From Acinetobacter piscicola (GTDB taxonomy: Bacteria; Pseudomonadota; Gammaproteobacteria; Pseudomonadales; Moraxellaceae), in the NCBI RefSeq assembly GCF_002233755.1, contig NZ_NIFO01000011.1, forward strand, positions 89,856 through 153,855: a DNA stretch of 64,000 nt. Reading direction: 5' to 3'. Both the position numbers and the translations under genes were made by a program. Below the pieces are notes generated by a model. That model had not been told where the DNA came from. It worked only from the letters and a program-made list of their open reading frames with translations, and made no database searches. How positions within the stretch are numbered: the first letter of the stretch is position 1; each line of letters begins with the position of its first letter. Positions 18,476-27,212 of the stretch are shown piece after piece.

Positions 18476-20560
18476 TTATGCTCCGACCAAAGTTACTGAA
18501 TCTGAATAAAGCCCAATATATTGGTGGCAGATACTATTCCGAATATTATTGACTGAAATTTCTACGCGCTGACGAATGTCCACATCACCGACAGACTGAG
18601 CATCAGCAACAACTTGATCAAACATATAAAGTAATGATGATACTAATGGTTCATTGGACAAATTTTCTTCGCGTTGTATCAACCATTGTTTTAATAATTT
18701 TTGTAATTCCACAATCGAATGCCTCACTGGAGATTCCAAAGACAGCTTTTGCACCAGTTCTTGTAGTCGAGTGAGATCAATCGCTGCACTCGACTCAATC
18801 AATGCATTGTTAATTTCTATTTTTAATTGCTCAGACTGCACAAGCTTCATATTAAGTACACCTATACGATCCAACATACTGCGTAGATGAATTTTAAAAC
18901 CAATACCATAGGGCATTTCTATGGTTTCTCGCATGGCTTTATAGTGTCTTGCCAATATACGTTGTACCGTAATATCTGGAGACATAGAACGAACAACATG
19001 CACGACAAACACAGAAATGATTGGTCCACAAATAATACTGATCGAAGAATCAAAATAAGCGATTTGATCTAAGGCATAGCGATTTTGCAAGCCCAAACCC
19101 ATAACAGTCGTCATAATCAAAGCCAGTCCAAGTACGTTTAATGGCGGGTATGAATACAACATGACGCAGAACATAATAAATGGTGCTAAGACCACCATCA
19201 GTTCCCAAAACGTAGTGACATGAGGAAAAATGCCGTATGCATAGATAAAGACTAAAATTGAACCGTAAATACTGGCACGAACAAAAATCTTAAGCCCAGG
19301 TACAGGGTCATCTAAAAAAGTCAGAACACAGGCACTTATTGCGGCCATTTCAGCCAACATGAAGCCTGTTTTCCATCCACTAAAAATCCAGACAGTACAT
19401 GCAATAATGATGGTTATAAATGCAGACAGGCCACCTCGTACTGCGACACCATAATCACGATGTAAACTTGGATAAGTTGTGGTTAATGGCGCAATAACTT
19501 GAGGTAAAGTATTATCTCCAGCTTGAATACGCTGCCAAATCAACTTCACAGCACGCGTATTTAGAATAAAATGGCGAATATCCATTTTCAAACTACCTAA
19601 AATCACCTGCTGCTCAGATGTTGCATGTTGGGTAATAATTTGAAAAATGTGATCAAATTTCTCTGGTAAATGTCTAAGCTCATTTTCATCAATTACATTT
19701 TCATCATCTAAAAAACAGTCAACGTCAGTGTAAAGCCGTTGAAGATGCTGCCGATAATTCAGATCGATCTGATCAAGTTGCTTAATTCTTTCTGACATAG
19801 CAACTAAATTAGCCACCAACATGGTGACTTGATGTAGTAACTCTTGAAGCGGTTTGGTCATGCCTTTAAATTTAGACTTCTCATAACTCAAATGCACAGC
19901 CATAGTGTGAATATCAGAAGTATCTCGTGTAATTCCCGCAAGTAATTGAGTGTAATTTTCTAAATGTTTAGGGTCAGATAAAATTGAATCGAAGACCTGT
20001 TTCGTGTCTTGCAAAGTCTTCGTTACACGCATTTGTACAACAGGCCCTAAATGCATTGGGAAAATCGTTGCTGTCACCACCGCACTACACACAACACCTA
20101 GAGAGATTTCTATAAATCGTCCCAAAGCCATATCGAAAATAGAAACAGTATCGATATAATAAATTGAGTTAAAACAAATAATAACAGCAGTATAGCCTGC
20201 CAACATCACCACATAACTTCGTGGCGATCGATCAATCAAGGAAATATATAAACAAACACCTACCCATGTGGCCAAAACAAAGCTAAATAACCATGGTGTA
20301 TTGATTAAAAAAGGCATCACGGCAACCGCAAAAATCGCACCAAATAAAGTTCCGAATAAGCGATAAATACTTTTTGATGCAGTCATGCCTGAATAAGGAT
20401 TGGCAATGACGAAGACCGTACCTATAGCCCAAATCGGATAGCTTAAATTGAGTTCAAATGCGATATATAGCGCTAACATGCCTGCGATAAATGTTTTTGT
20501 CGCAAAAATCCAATCCAATTTATTGGGTCTAAAAGCCAATAGTGGTTTGATTAATAACAT
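18476..20560 (-). CDS. FUSC-family inner-membrane efflux protein (AaeB-like)
   Basis: A 694-residue membrane protein with two blocks of hydrophobic segments (about 15-165 and 375-530), each followed by a long cytoplasmic helical part. This is the duplicated FUSC architecture of aromatic-acid and fusaric-acid exporters. It is the first gene of the operon with DUF1656 and HlyD proteins. A candidate promoter (TTGCCT, 16 bases, TAGATT; 20623-20650, minus) lies upstream. An IclR regulator is divergent and is the obvious candidate controller. Confidence 0.88.
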   Translation of the reverse strand: MLLIKPLLAFRPNKLDWIFATKTFIAGMLALYIAFELNLSYPIWAIGTVFVIANPYSGMTASKSIYRLFGTLFGAIFAVAVMPFLINTPWLFSFVLATWVGVCLYISLIDRSPRSYVVMLAGYTAVIICFNSIYYIDTVSIFDMALGRFIEISLGVVCSAVVTATIFPMHLGPVVQMRVTKTLQDTKQVFDSILSDPKHLENYTQLLAGITRDTSDIHTMAVHLSYEKSKFKGMTKPLQELLHQVTMLVANLVAMSERIKQLDQIDLNYRQHLQRLYTDVDCFLDDENVIDENELRHLPEKFDHIFQIITQHATSEQQVILGSLKMDIRHFILNTRAVKLIWQRIQAGDNTLPQVIAPLTTTYPSLHRDYGVAVRGGLSAFITIIIACTVWIFSGWKTGFMLAEMAAISACVLTFLDDPVPGLKIFVRASIYGSILVFIYAYGIFPHVTTFWELMVVLAPFIMFCVMLYSYPPLNVLGLALIMTTVMGLGLQNRYALDQIAYFDSSISIICGPIISVFVVHVVRSMSPDITVQRILARHYKAMRETIEMPYGIGFKIHLRSMLDRIGVLNMKLVQSEQLKIEINNALIESSAAIDLTRLQELVQKLSLESPVRHSIVELQKLLKQWLIQREENLSNEPLVSSLLYMFDQVVADAQSVGDVDIRQRVEISVNNIRNSICHQYIGLYSDSVTLVGA

Positions 20561-21118
20561 GAAAGCGGCTCGCTATATTCTTGATGATGTTGACCTCTTC
20601 TCAATATATCTACTTAATTTCCAATCTATTTTTATCGAGAATAAAGGCAATATCTGTTGAATCACTCAAGAGAAGCGCAGCACACACGGTCTTTTCTACA
20701 CGATCAAAAAAAACGCACCATTTAACATAGAAACAGTGAGATTAATTTTCAAAAAACAATAAATTATAGATTTGAGAACACTACAAAGCGTTGTTCCAAG
20801 TACAACTTTTGAGAAGAGAATAGCTTCAATTGATGTTGATATTTCAAAAAACGAATTTCACCATTGAATATTCTATTAGTTAATTCTTGCAAGAAAAACA
20901 CATTTAGTCAATCAAAATATCTTAATTTGATAATATTGTGAATTTCAATCAACATCATATGAATAAACTTAGCAAACTTTCTTAAAGTGTCATTTCAGTT
21001 GCTCACTTTTAAACAATCTTTAATTACGATACAAATTACGCTGATTTTTCTTGAACAATTTGTTATAACGTAACATTAGCTTTTATTTTTTGATTCTCAC
21101 TTATTGAGTAGGTCATTC
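20561..21118. other. AT-rich divergent intergenic region with candidate promoters
   Basis: These 558 bases separate the FUSC operon from the IclR gene and hold no convincing gene. On the minus strand TTGCCT (20645-20650) and TAGATT (20623-20628) could drive the efflux operon. On the plus strand an extended -10 (TGTTATAAC, 21061-21069) lies about 50 bases before the IclR gene. The palindrome GTTATAAC overlaps that -10 and could be an autoregulatory operator; this is inference. Confidence 0.45.
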
Positions 21119-21922
21119 ATGGCTCTTTCTAGTTTTGGCAAAATTCTTACTGTATTAGACTTATTTTCAGTCTCTCGCCCTGTCATCAATGTGGATGTGA
21201 TTTGTGAAGAGTTGGGATTATCCAAACCCACCAGCTATCGTTATCTAAAAGAACTGGTTTCAGCCGATATTTTACAGCGCTTGAGCGGAACTTCAGGTGA
21301 TTACACGCTTGGCCCTAAAATCGCGGTCATGGATTATATTTCTAGAACAACAGATCCATTGGTACAAATCAGTAAACCTTTCATGCAGGAAATCTCTGAA
21401 CGGACTGAACTTTGTTGTTTACTGACACATTTGAATGATGATTATTGTATTGATATTCACCATGAAGTGTATCGCGATGAAACTTTGCTAACTTATGGTC
21501 GTGGCTGCCCACGCCCTGTTTATATAGGCTCATCTCCTAAAGCAATTATGGCGCATCTGTCTAAACAAAATATTCACAATTATTACACCCGTTTCCAAAC
21601 TCAACTGGCCAAAGTTGGTTTTGCAGAAGATGAAGAAACTTTTGTGAATAAAATGAAGAAGATTAAAAAACAAGGTTATTATTTTTCTCAAGGCGAACTT
21701 GATCCAAATGTTTCTGGTTTATCAATTCCTGTGAAATTCTCAAGTAAAGAAGCGCCATTGGCACTGACTGTATTGGCTTCAAAAAACCGTTTTGAATATG
21801 TCAATTTGCAGAAATTGATTGAAACCTTAGAAGACTCAGCAGCCCAGATTGAAAAACGTTATCAAGCACTTTCTGAAAATGATCAACTTTCTAAAATTAG
21901 TACCAGCGCAAAAATCTTTTAA
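21119..21922 (+). CDS. IclR-family transcriptional regulator
   Basis: A 267-residue regulator with an N-terminal winged helix-turn-helix (about 5-65; LGLSKPTSYRYLKELVSADIL) and a C-terminal IclR ligand-binding domain (about 80-250, GAF-like). Such regulators often sense aromatic or small organic acids. The ATG at 21119 with AGTAGG upstream is preferred over the in-frame TTG at 21104. It is divergent from the FUSC/DUF1656/HlyD operon, which it may control, and is followed by a good terminator. Confidence 0.9.
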   Translation: MALSSFGKILTVLDLFSVSRPVINVDVICEELGLSKPTSYRYLKELVSADILQRLSGTSGDYTLGPKIAVMDYISRTTDPLVQISKPFMQEISERTELCCLLTHLNDDYCIDIHHEVYRDETLLTYGRGCPRPVYIGSSPKAIMAHLSKQNIHNYYTRFQTQLAKVGFAEDEETFVNKMKKIKKQGYYFSQGELDPNVSGLSIPVKFSSKEAPLALTVLASKNRFEYVNLQKLIETLEDSAAQIEKRYQALSENDQLSKISTSAKIF

Positions 21923-22059
21923 GATCTTTGATAATCCAAACAAAAACTTACAATTTTCACGATTGTAAATTACAGAACATTCTCATACTATGATTATGTT
22001 CTCCAGCAGCACATGATATATAGCGATTATTTTTTCGAAGATAATTTCTACTCAGAGTA

Positions 22060-22095
22060 ATGCCAGTCAGTTTAAAAAGTGACTGGCATTTTTTA
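22060..22095 (+). terminator. Rho-independent terminator of the IclR gene
   Basis: A perfect 10-base inverted repeat (ATGCCAGTCA / TGACTGGCAT; 22060-22069 with 22080-22089) is followed by a run of six T residues (22089-22094). The rest of the 406-base gap between the IclR gene and the quinone reductase gene is AT-rich and shows no gene. Confidence 0.85.
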
Positions 22096-22328
22096 TGATG
22101 ACAACGATAATAAAAATGAAGAATTCGAACCATAAAGTTGTCTTATCAAATCTTTATTTTGCTTTAGCTATAAAATTTAAAAAGCTATAAATTACAGAAT
22201 CATCTCAATATCATTTATTCACTCTTTAGACATTTAAAAGAATTTTTTGGTAATTGCCGAACGTGCTTCTTTCACCAATAATTCAACGATGAAAAACAAC
22301 ATTGAAAAGCTAAGGAGAGTTGAAACTT

Positions 22329-23027
22329 ATGAATATTCTGATTGTACATGCACATCCTGAACCACTTTCATTTACAACTGCACTCAAAAATACAGCCGTA
22401 GATGAACTACAAAAATTGGGACATCAGGTTGAAATTTCAGATTTATATGCGATGAAATTTAATCCGGTGGCATCTCGTGCTGATTTTTTAGAATTATCAC
22501 AAGACGATTATTTAAATTATGCTTTAGAACAGCGCCACGCTTGTAAGAATCAGACCTTAGCGACTGATATTCAAAAAGAAGTTGAGAAAGTACAACGCGC
22601 TGATTTGGTTATATTCAATTTCCCAATGTATTGGATGTCCATTCCTGCAATATTGAAAGGTTGGATTGATCGTGTATTTGTATCGGGAATTTTCTATGGC
22701 GGTAAGCGTTTTTATAATCATGGTGGAATGCTTGGCAAAAAAGCGATGCTTAGTTTTACTTTAGGTGGTCGTGATCACATGTTTGGCGAAGGTGCAATTC
22801 ATGGGACAATTGAGAATGTTTTGATCCCAATCCAACGCGGTACTTTGGCCTATGTAGGTTTTGAGGTTTTATCTCCTTTTATTGCCTATCATGTACCTTA
22901 TATTTCCAACGAAGCTCGTGAGCAAATGCTGATTGATTATCGTCAATATTTACAGAACTTAGAAAATTTACCCACATTCGATTTCCCTAAATTAGAACAA
23001 TTTGATGAACGGCTTTATCCACTATAA
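22329..23027 (+). CDS. Flavodoxin-fold NAD(P)H:quinone oxidoreductase
   Basis: A 232-residue cytosolic enzyme of the Flavodoxin_2 family (NQO1/MdaB/KefF-like), which reduces quinones by two electrons using FMN or FAD and NAD(P)H. Visible family motifs are NILIVHAHPEP at the N-terminus (flavin phosphate binding), FPMYWMSIPAILKGWIDRV (about 96-114) and the TLGGRDHMFG segment. AAGGAG lies eleven bases before the ATG. It appears monocistronic. Its last six bases overlap the end of the convergent alkB gene. Confidence 0.85.
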   Translation: MNILIVHAHPEPLSFTTALKNTAVDELQKLGHQVEISDLYAMKFNPVASRADFLELSQDDYLNYALEQRHACKNQTLATDIQKEVEKVQRADLVIFNFPMYWMSIPAILKGWIDRVFVSGIFYGGKRFYNHGGMLGKKAMLSFTLGGRDHMFGEGAIHGTIENVLIPIQRGTLAYVGFEVLSPFIAYHVPYISNEAREQMLIDYRQYLQNLENLPTFDFPKLEQFDERLYPL

Positions 23028-23648
23028 ACCGTCAGCATAAAAATGACGAAAAGTTAAATTGACACGAGGTTCAATAACTTTTAAGGATTTTGCAAGGCAA
23101 TGCTTCCAATAACGTTGCGTCTGCCCTTGCATCACAATCAATTGTCCGCTTTGTAATAATAAATCTACTTTTTCAGCTTTCCATTTATGTTTAAAGCTGA
23201 ATTTGCGTGTTACACCTAAACTCAATGAAGCAACGACTACCTCTTGATCAGGTGAAACCAATGCGGGTTCATCATCACTATGCCAACCCACTGCTTGTGT
23301 TCCATTCTCATATAAATTGGCAAGACATGAGTTGTAGCGATGCCCTGTTAATTTTTCGATATGTTGTTTAAGTCGAAACAAAGCAGGATTCCAAACATGT
23401 GCTTGTTTAGCCATTCCAGAATAGTGATATTGATAATCTTCATCGCCATACCACACCACTTTACGTTCAGTTTTGTAGTATTGACCATGCAAAAACACTT
23501 CATCATGTTGCCATGCCAAATGTTGCAAAAAATACTTTAAATATTGATCACTTTGCTTAGCATCTAAAATTAAGCCATAGTCTGTGACTTGCCCATCGTA
23601 AGGCAATACATTATCTATCGCTTCTGGTTCAAATAACTCAAGATTCAT
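23022..23648 (-). CDS. alkB: AlkB-type alkylated-DNA dioxygenase
   Basis: A 208-residue Fe(II)/2-oxoglutarate oxygenase that would remove alkyl lesions such as 1-methyladenine from DNA. The iron ligands are visible as His123-x-Asp125 (GWHSDDEPAL) and His183 (WKHCLAKS), with the 2-oxoglutarate-binding arginine in RVNLTFRHF (Arg195/Arg201). The length and the SLSLGVTRKFSFKHK segment resemble the short AlkB/ALKBH2-like group more than E. coli AlkB. No ada-type regulator is adjacent. An in-frame GTG at 23651 is an alternative start. Confidence 0.9.
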   Translation of the reverse strand: MNLELFEPEAIDNVLPYDGQVTDYGLILDAKQSDQYLKYFLQHLAWQHDEVFLHGQYYKTERKVVWYGDEDYQYHYSGMAKQAHVWNPALFRLKQHIEKLTGHRYNSCLANLYENGTQAVGWHSDDEPALVSPDQEVVVASLSLGVTRKFSFKHKWKAEKVDLLLQSGQLIVMQGQTQRYWKHCLAKSLKVIEPRVNLTFRHFYADGL

Positions 23649-23801
23649 CACACAAAACTAAACATGGGTTTGCTAAAACAATGGATGAATTTTTTAAGAG
23701 AAACAAGTGATTTTCTTTGTCAAATTTTATCTAAAAAAGCAAAAATAAATGTATAAGCCGCAAACATACCTTTGCTTTATAGACGATTTATAAGACATCA
23801 C

Positions 23802-24965
23802 TCAACAAATAATCTTGGAAATTAACTTTGCCTCAACCAATAGCTTTTCATTCTGATCAGGCGTAATTTCAACTAAATATTGACCATTAGAAAAGAAAAT
23901 CGAGTCATTCTTTAAAGCAAAACTCATCACACCCTTTTTTAATGTAGTCATATCTCCAGAAGGTGTCATTTTGATGAGTTCCCAAGAGTTTGGAATCATT
24001 CCCGGATATTTTTCGCCTGCCTTCTTATTACGCTCCAAATTCTGTTGAGCCTTAATCAGATTTCCTTCAACAAATAATTCTTCCTCAGATTTTTGCTGAG
24101 TCTTCGCAGGATTATGACCTGAGGTCGTTTTTAACGATTCACCTGTATAGCGTTGTGTAAAGAAATCCAACCAACCGACAATAGCCCGAATAATCTTAAA
24201 TGGTGCAAAAACAATATCTTTTAAAGACGTTATCGGTGAATTACTGCTCTGTCCATCTTTAGAATAAGGACGTTTTAAGAAATACAAATTACCTAGACTG
24301 TCCATTTTCGGTTTAAAGAAATCAAATTTTGGGTCAGTAACAATCGTTGTTAAATCACCTGTTGCCATATTTAAATGACAAATTTCTTTAGGGCCATAGG
24401 CAATCCGATGTTCACCATAAGCTAACCCACAAGAGTCATAATACAGTTGCATCGAGTCTCTCGGATCGAACATTGGATTGGAATCCTGACAATCACCCTC
24501 TGTTAAATACTGTGTACGATTCTCATCTATAGGCAAAATACAGATATGACGTTCTAAACCTTGCGTATTGACGGATAAAGCCAAACGCCGCTTAGATTCA
24601 TCATAAGCAATATCTTGAACCACAAAATCATTTTTACGCAGCACCAAGCCTTCAGCTTCTTGCATATTGGTTAATGACTTAATATTAATAGCCGTGCCTT
24701 CTTGTAAACATGCACTATAAATAATTTTTTGATCTGTAGTTATCACGGCATCTGATGGAAAGATATAGCGTAAATCTACTTCATCTTGTTGAGCATACGC
24801 ACCCATAAACTGGGCACCCGTACCTTTAGATTTCCAATCTTTACGTTGTTGGATTTCCAACAAATTCTTTTTATATTGATCCACAGATTGGCATGGAACA
24901 GTAATACTTTTATTGCCTTCTAATAAATATAAGTTTTCATTGGATAAATAGAGTAATGACGCCAT
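23802..24965 (-). CDS. Uncharacterised protein with beta-propeller-like character
   Basis: I do not recognise this 387-residue protein. It has no signal peptide or lipobox (start MASLLYLSNENLYLL). It shows recurring short strands of the type DIAYDESKRRLALSV, NPMFDPRDSMQLYYDSCG and PKMDSLGNLYFLKR, which resemble TolB/WD-like propeller blades. A basic, low-complexity stretch (about 270-320) interrupts the pattern. AAGGA precedes the ATG. It is divergent from nothing and lies between alkB and pgsA on the same strand with gaps of 150 and 200 bases. A cytoplasmic scaffold or sensor role is only a guess. Confidence 0.6.
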   Translation of the reverse strand: MASLLYLSNENLYLLEGNKSITVPCQSVDQYKKNLLEIQQRKDWKSKGTGAQFMGAYAQQDEVDLRYIFPSDAVITTDQKIIYSACLQEGTAINIKSLTNMQEAEGLVLRKNDFVVQDIAYDESKRRLALSVNTQGLERHICILPIDENRTQYLTEGDCQDSNPMFDPRDSMQLYYDSCGLAYGEHRIAYGPKEICHLNMATGDLTTIVTDPKFDFFKPKMDSLGNLYFLKRPYSKDGQSSNSPITSLKDIVFAPFKIIRAIVGWLDFFTQRYTGESLKTTSGHNPAKTQQKSEEELFVEGNLIKAQQNLERNKKAGEKYPGMIPNSWELIKMTPSGDMTTLKKGVMSFALKNDSIFFSNGQYLVEITPDQNEKLLVEAKLISKIIC

Positions 24966-25125
24966 GTGTATTCCTTCGCTCGACTAACAACGGTATGCTC
25001 TTTCTAAATTGTCCCGTTTCAGTTCATTTTTATGATCTTCATTTAAGCGCAATATAGCATAATCTAAAGATTAAGCATGTGTCCTGATACGTTAATCAAT
25101 ATTTTAATTTTTGATCGATCAGATA

Positions 25126-25154
25126 CAAAAAAGCCTTTCTCTTTGAAAGGCTTT
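25126..25154 (-). terminator. Rho-independent terminator downstream of pgsA
   Basis: The inverted repeat AAAGCCTTT / AAAGGCTTT is followed on the minus strand by TTTTTTG. It lies just after the pgsA stop. Confidence 0.8.
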
Positions 25155-25174
25155 CTTTAAAAATTTGAATTATA

Positions 25175-25762
25175 TCAAGGCTGTTTTAAATAAGGCCATG
25201 CTGCTCTCAAATAAATAAACATCGACCATAATGTTAAAATAACCGCTGTATACAGCAAAGCATAAGCCAATAATTCAAGTGGTTGCCAATTCAATAAAAA
25301 TACCGTAATTGCAATCATTTGAAATGCTGTTTTGTATTTTCCAACAGTAGACACGGCGACATTGGTACGTGCACCTAATTCTGCCATCCACTCACGCAAA
25401 GCAGAAACAGTGATTTCACGTGAAATAATCACAATTGCAGCAAATGCCATTGCGATACTCGGTTGCCACTGAACCAAAACAATCAATGCAGCTGCGACCA
25501 TGAGCTTATCTGCAACAGGGTCCAAAAACCGCCCAAATGCAGAGGTTTGATTTAATGTTCGTGCAAGATAACCATCAAACCAATCTGTAATTGCCGCAAC
25601 AACAAAAATTGCTGTTAGAACAATATGACGCGTCATACTGCCCTCATGCCCACCAACGCCAATCGCTGGTGGCCAATACGCAATCACAAGAAAAACTGGA
25701 ATTAACGCAATACGAGCTAGCGTCAAAATATTTGGAATATTCAGGATACGACCTGTCGTCAT
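25175..25762 (-). CDS. pgsA: CDP-diacylglycerol-glycerol-3-phosphate 3-phosphatidyltransferase
   Basis: PgsA makes phosphatidylglycerol phosphate in the inner membrane. The 195-residue protein has four to five membrane segments and the CDP-alcohol phosphotransferase motif, DG-x2-AR-x8-G-x3-D-x3-D, seen as DWFDGYLAR followed by GRFLDPVADKL. The ATG at 25762 is preferred; an in-frame GTG two codons upstream is possible. pgsA is often next to uvrC in gammaproteobacteria, and uvrC is nearby on the same strand here. Confidence 0.95.
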   Translation of the reverse strand: MTTGRILNIPNILTLARIALIPVFLVIAYWPPAIGVGGHEGSMTRHIVLTAIFVVAAITDWFDGYLARTLNQTSAFGRFLDPVADKLMVAAALIVLVQWQPSIAMAFAAIVIISREITVSALREWMAELGARTNVAVSTVGKYKTAFQMIAITVFLLNWQPLELLAYALLYTAVILTLWSMFIYLRAAWPYLKQP

Positions 25763-25866
25763 AGACACCCCAGTGAGTCCCCTTTCTACCTAAATTCAGG
25801 CAAAATGTAATTTAGAGTAATACTCTGTTTCGTCAATACTCTATACGATTCATCACAAGCTGTCGA

Positions 25867-26661
25867 CTATGCAAAAACAGTAACTGTCTGTCTTGCTATT
25901 GCAATCAGTCGATTTTGCGCATCCCACAAATAAGCTTGTTCAGTTGCATAACCATGTGCTGCATATTCTGTCATTACTTTATATTTAAACCAATCATTTA
26001 AATCCTGTTGTAAAGGATGAATAAATGTCACATGCCATGTCAATGTACTGGCAGGTGCAGGTTTACGAAACATCGACAACACACCCGGTGGCCAAACATC
26101 CATGAGTGTTAAAAGGTCAGCAGTTGTCATTTCCCGATGTGCATGTTCCGCTGGGTCAAAACGACACCAACCTGCAAAATCAGGTTGTTTACTGGCGGAC
26201 ATTGGATAATTACCTTCTGTCCATGCCAATTGAAAGTTTTTAACACACTCTGGAAATGGTAAATATTTAGGGACAATATTGGCTTGATCAATCGATGTAA
26301 AATCAGGTGCTTGCGGCTCTAATGAGACCTGAATATTGGATTCACGTTGGCTACCAAAGCTTGCAATCAAAATACTTTGTACAGCATCATTTTGCCAAAG
26401 ACGGACTTCAATGGTCGTGACGGACTTGCCTTGTCTTAAAATTTCAGCCGTCAATCGAGCTTTACTTTGCTCAACTGGTCCAACAAGCGTAACACTACAA
26501 CTCAGCAGTTTTTTTTCTATATCGGCAATCGTTACAATCGCTTTCTGTATCAGCATTCCTGCAACTAAACCACCGAAAATTGTTCTGCCTTGCAGCCATC
26601 CTTGCGGTATATCAACCCATTCGTTCTGTTCGATTTGCTGAAATAATTGTTCTAATGACAT
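25867..26661 (-). CDS. Acyl-CoA thioesterase, TesB-like double hot-dog family
   Basis: A 264-residue protein with the tandem hot-dog layout of the 4HBT_3/TesB-like family: an N-terminal half with QGRTIFGGLVAGMLIQKA and a C-terminal half with LLTLMDVWPPGVLSMF and STLTWHVTFIHPL. It probably hydrolyses acyl-CoA thioesters in the cytosol; chain-length preference is unknown. The ATG at 26661 (GGGG upstream) is preferred over the in-frame GTG at 26673. Confidence 0.82.
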   Translation of the reverse strand: MSLEQLFQQIEQNEWVDIPQGWLQGRTIFGGLVAGMLIQKAIVTIADIEKKLLSCSVTLVGPVEQSKARLTAEILRQGKSVTTIEVRLWQNDAVQSILIASFGSQRESNIQVSLEPQAPDFTSIDQANIVPKYLPFPECVKNFQLAWTEGNYPMSASKQPDFAGWCRFDPAEHAHREMTTADLLTLMDVWPPGVLSMFRKPAPASTLTWHVTFIHPLQQDLNDWFKYKVMTEYAAHGYATEQAYLWDAQNRLIAIARQTVTVFA

Positions 26662-26774
26662 ACTTTGCCCCACATCCTATCCTTTGAACTACTGTTTCAT
26701 ATTTCTAATGTGATGAAAATGGTCTGTGACTCAAGCGTCAATGAGCACTTCGGCTAATGACCTTCGTTAAGATA

Positions 26775-27095
26775 TTATAAATGTTCAAGATTCAAATTTA
26801 ATGGCGTACCAACCCACTCTGCATATTCCGTATGTGCAAGGTATTCATTCTCAAGTAGAGGATGAATCAAAATCGAAAATCCATGAAAAAATTGAGTTAA
26901 AACTTGCTTTACTTGCGCTAATTCAACCTGCTCAAACTCTATTTGAAACATCGGTTTGGGCAAAGGCCCTACAGCTTTATATAACAATCTGCCGACAGTA
27001 ATTGAATCAGATAATACTTTCTGAAGTCTCAAGTGTAATTCCTGAGCTTGAGCGATCTGATCAAGTTCAAAAAATACATGTGCATGGTATTTCAT
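26775..27095 (-). CDS. DOPA 4,5-dioxygenase-family protein
   Basis: A 106-residue protein matching the small DOPA-dioxygenase family: YHAHVFFEL at the N-terminus, GPLPKPMFQIEF in the middle, and ILIHPLLENEYLAHTEYAEWVGTPL at the C-terminus, with His residues that could bind iron. Bacterial members are mostly uncharacterised; extradiol cleavage of catechol-type substrates is inferred from the family. No catechol pathway genes are adjacent. Confidence 0.8.
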   Translation of the reverse strand: MKYHAHVFFELDQIAQAQELHLRLQKVLSDSITVGRLLYKAVGPLPKPMFQIEFEQVELAQVKQVLTQFFHGFSILIHPLLENEYLAHTEYAEWVGTPLNLNLEHL

Positions 27096-27212
27096 CTTTC
27101 AATTCCTCAGTCAGAAAAATTGAATCTCTATCGAGCATTTCAATTTAAAAATTTTAAAAATACGGCAATATCACCACTGACGATTGGACGTATATTTCAA
27201 AAAGAATTCATC

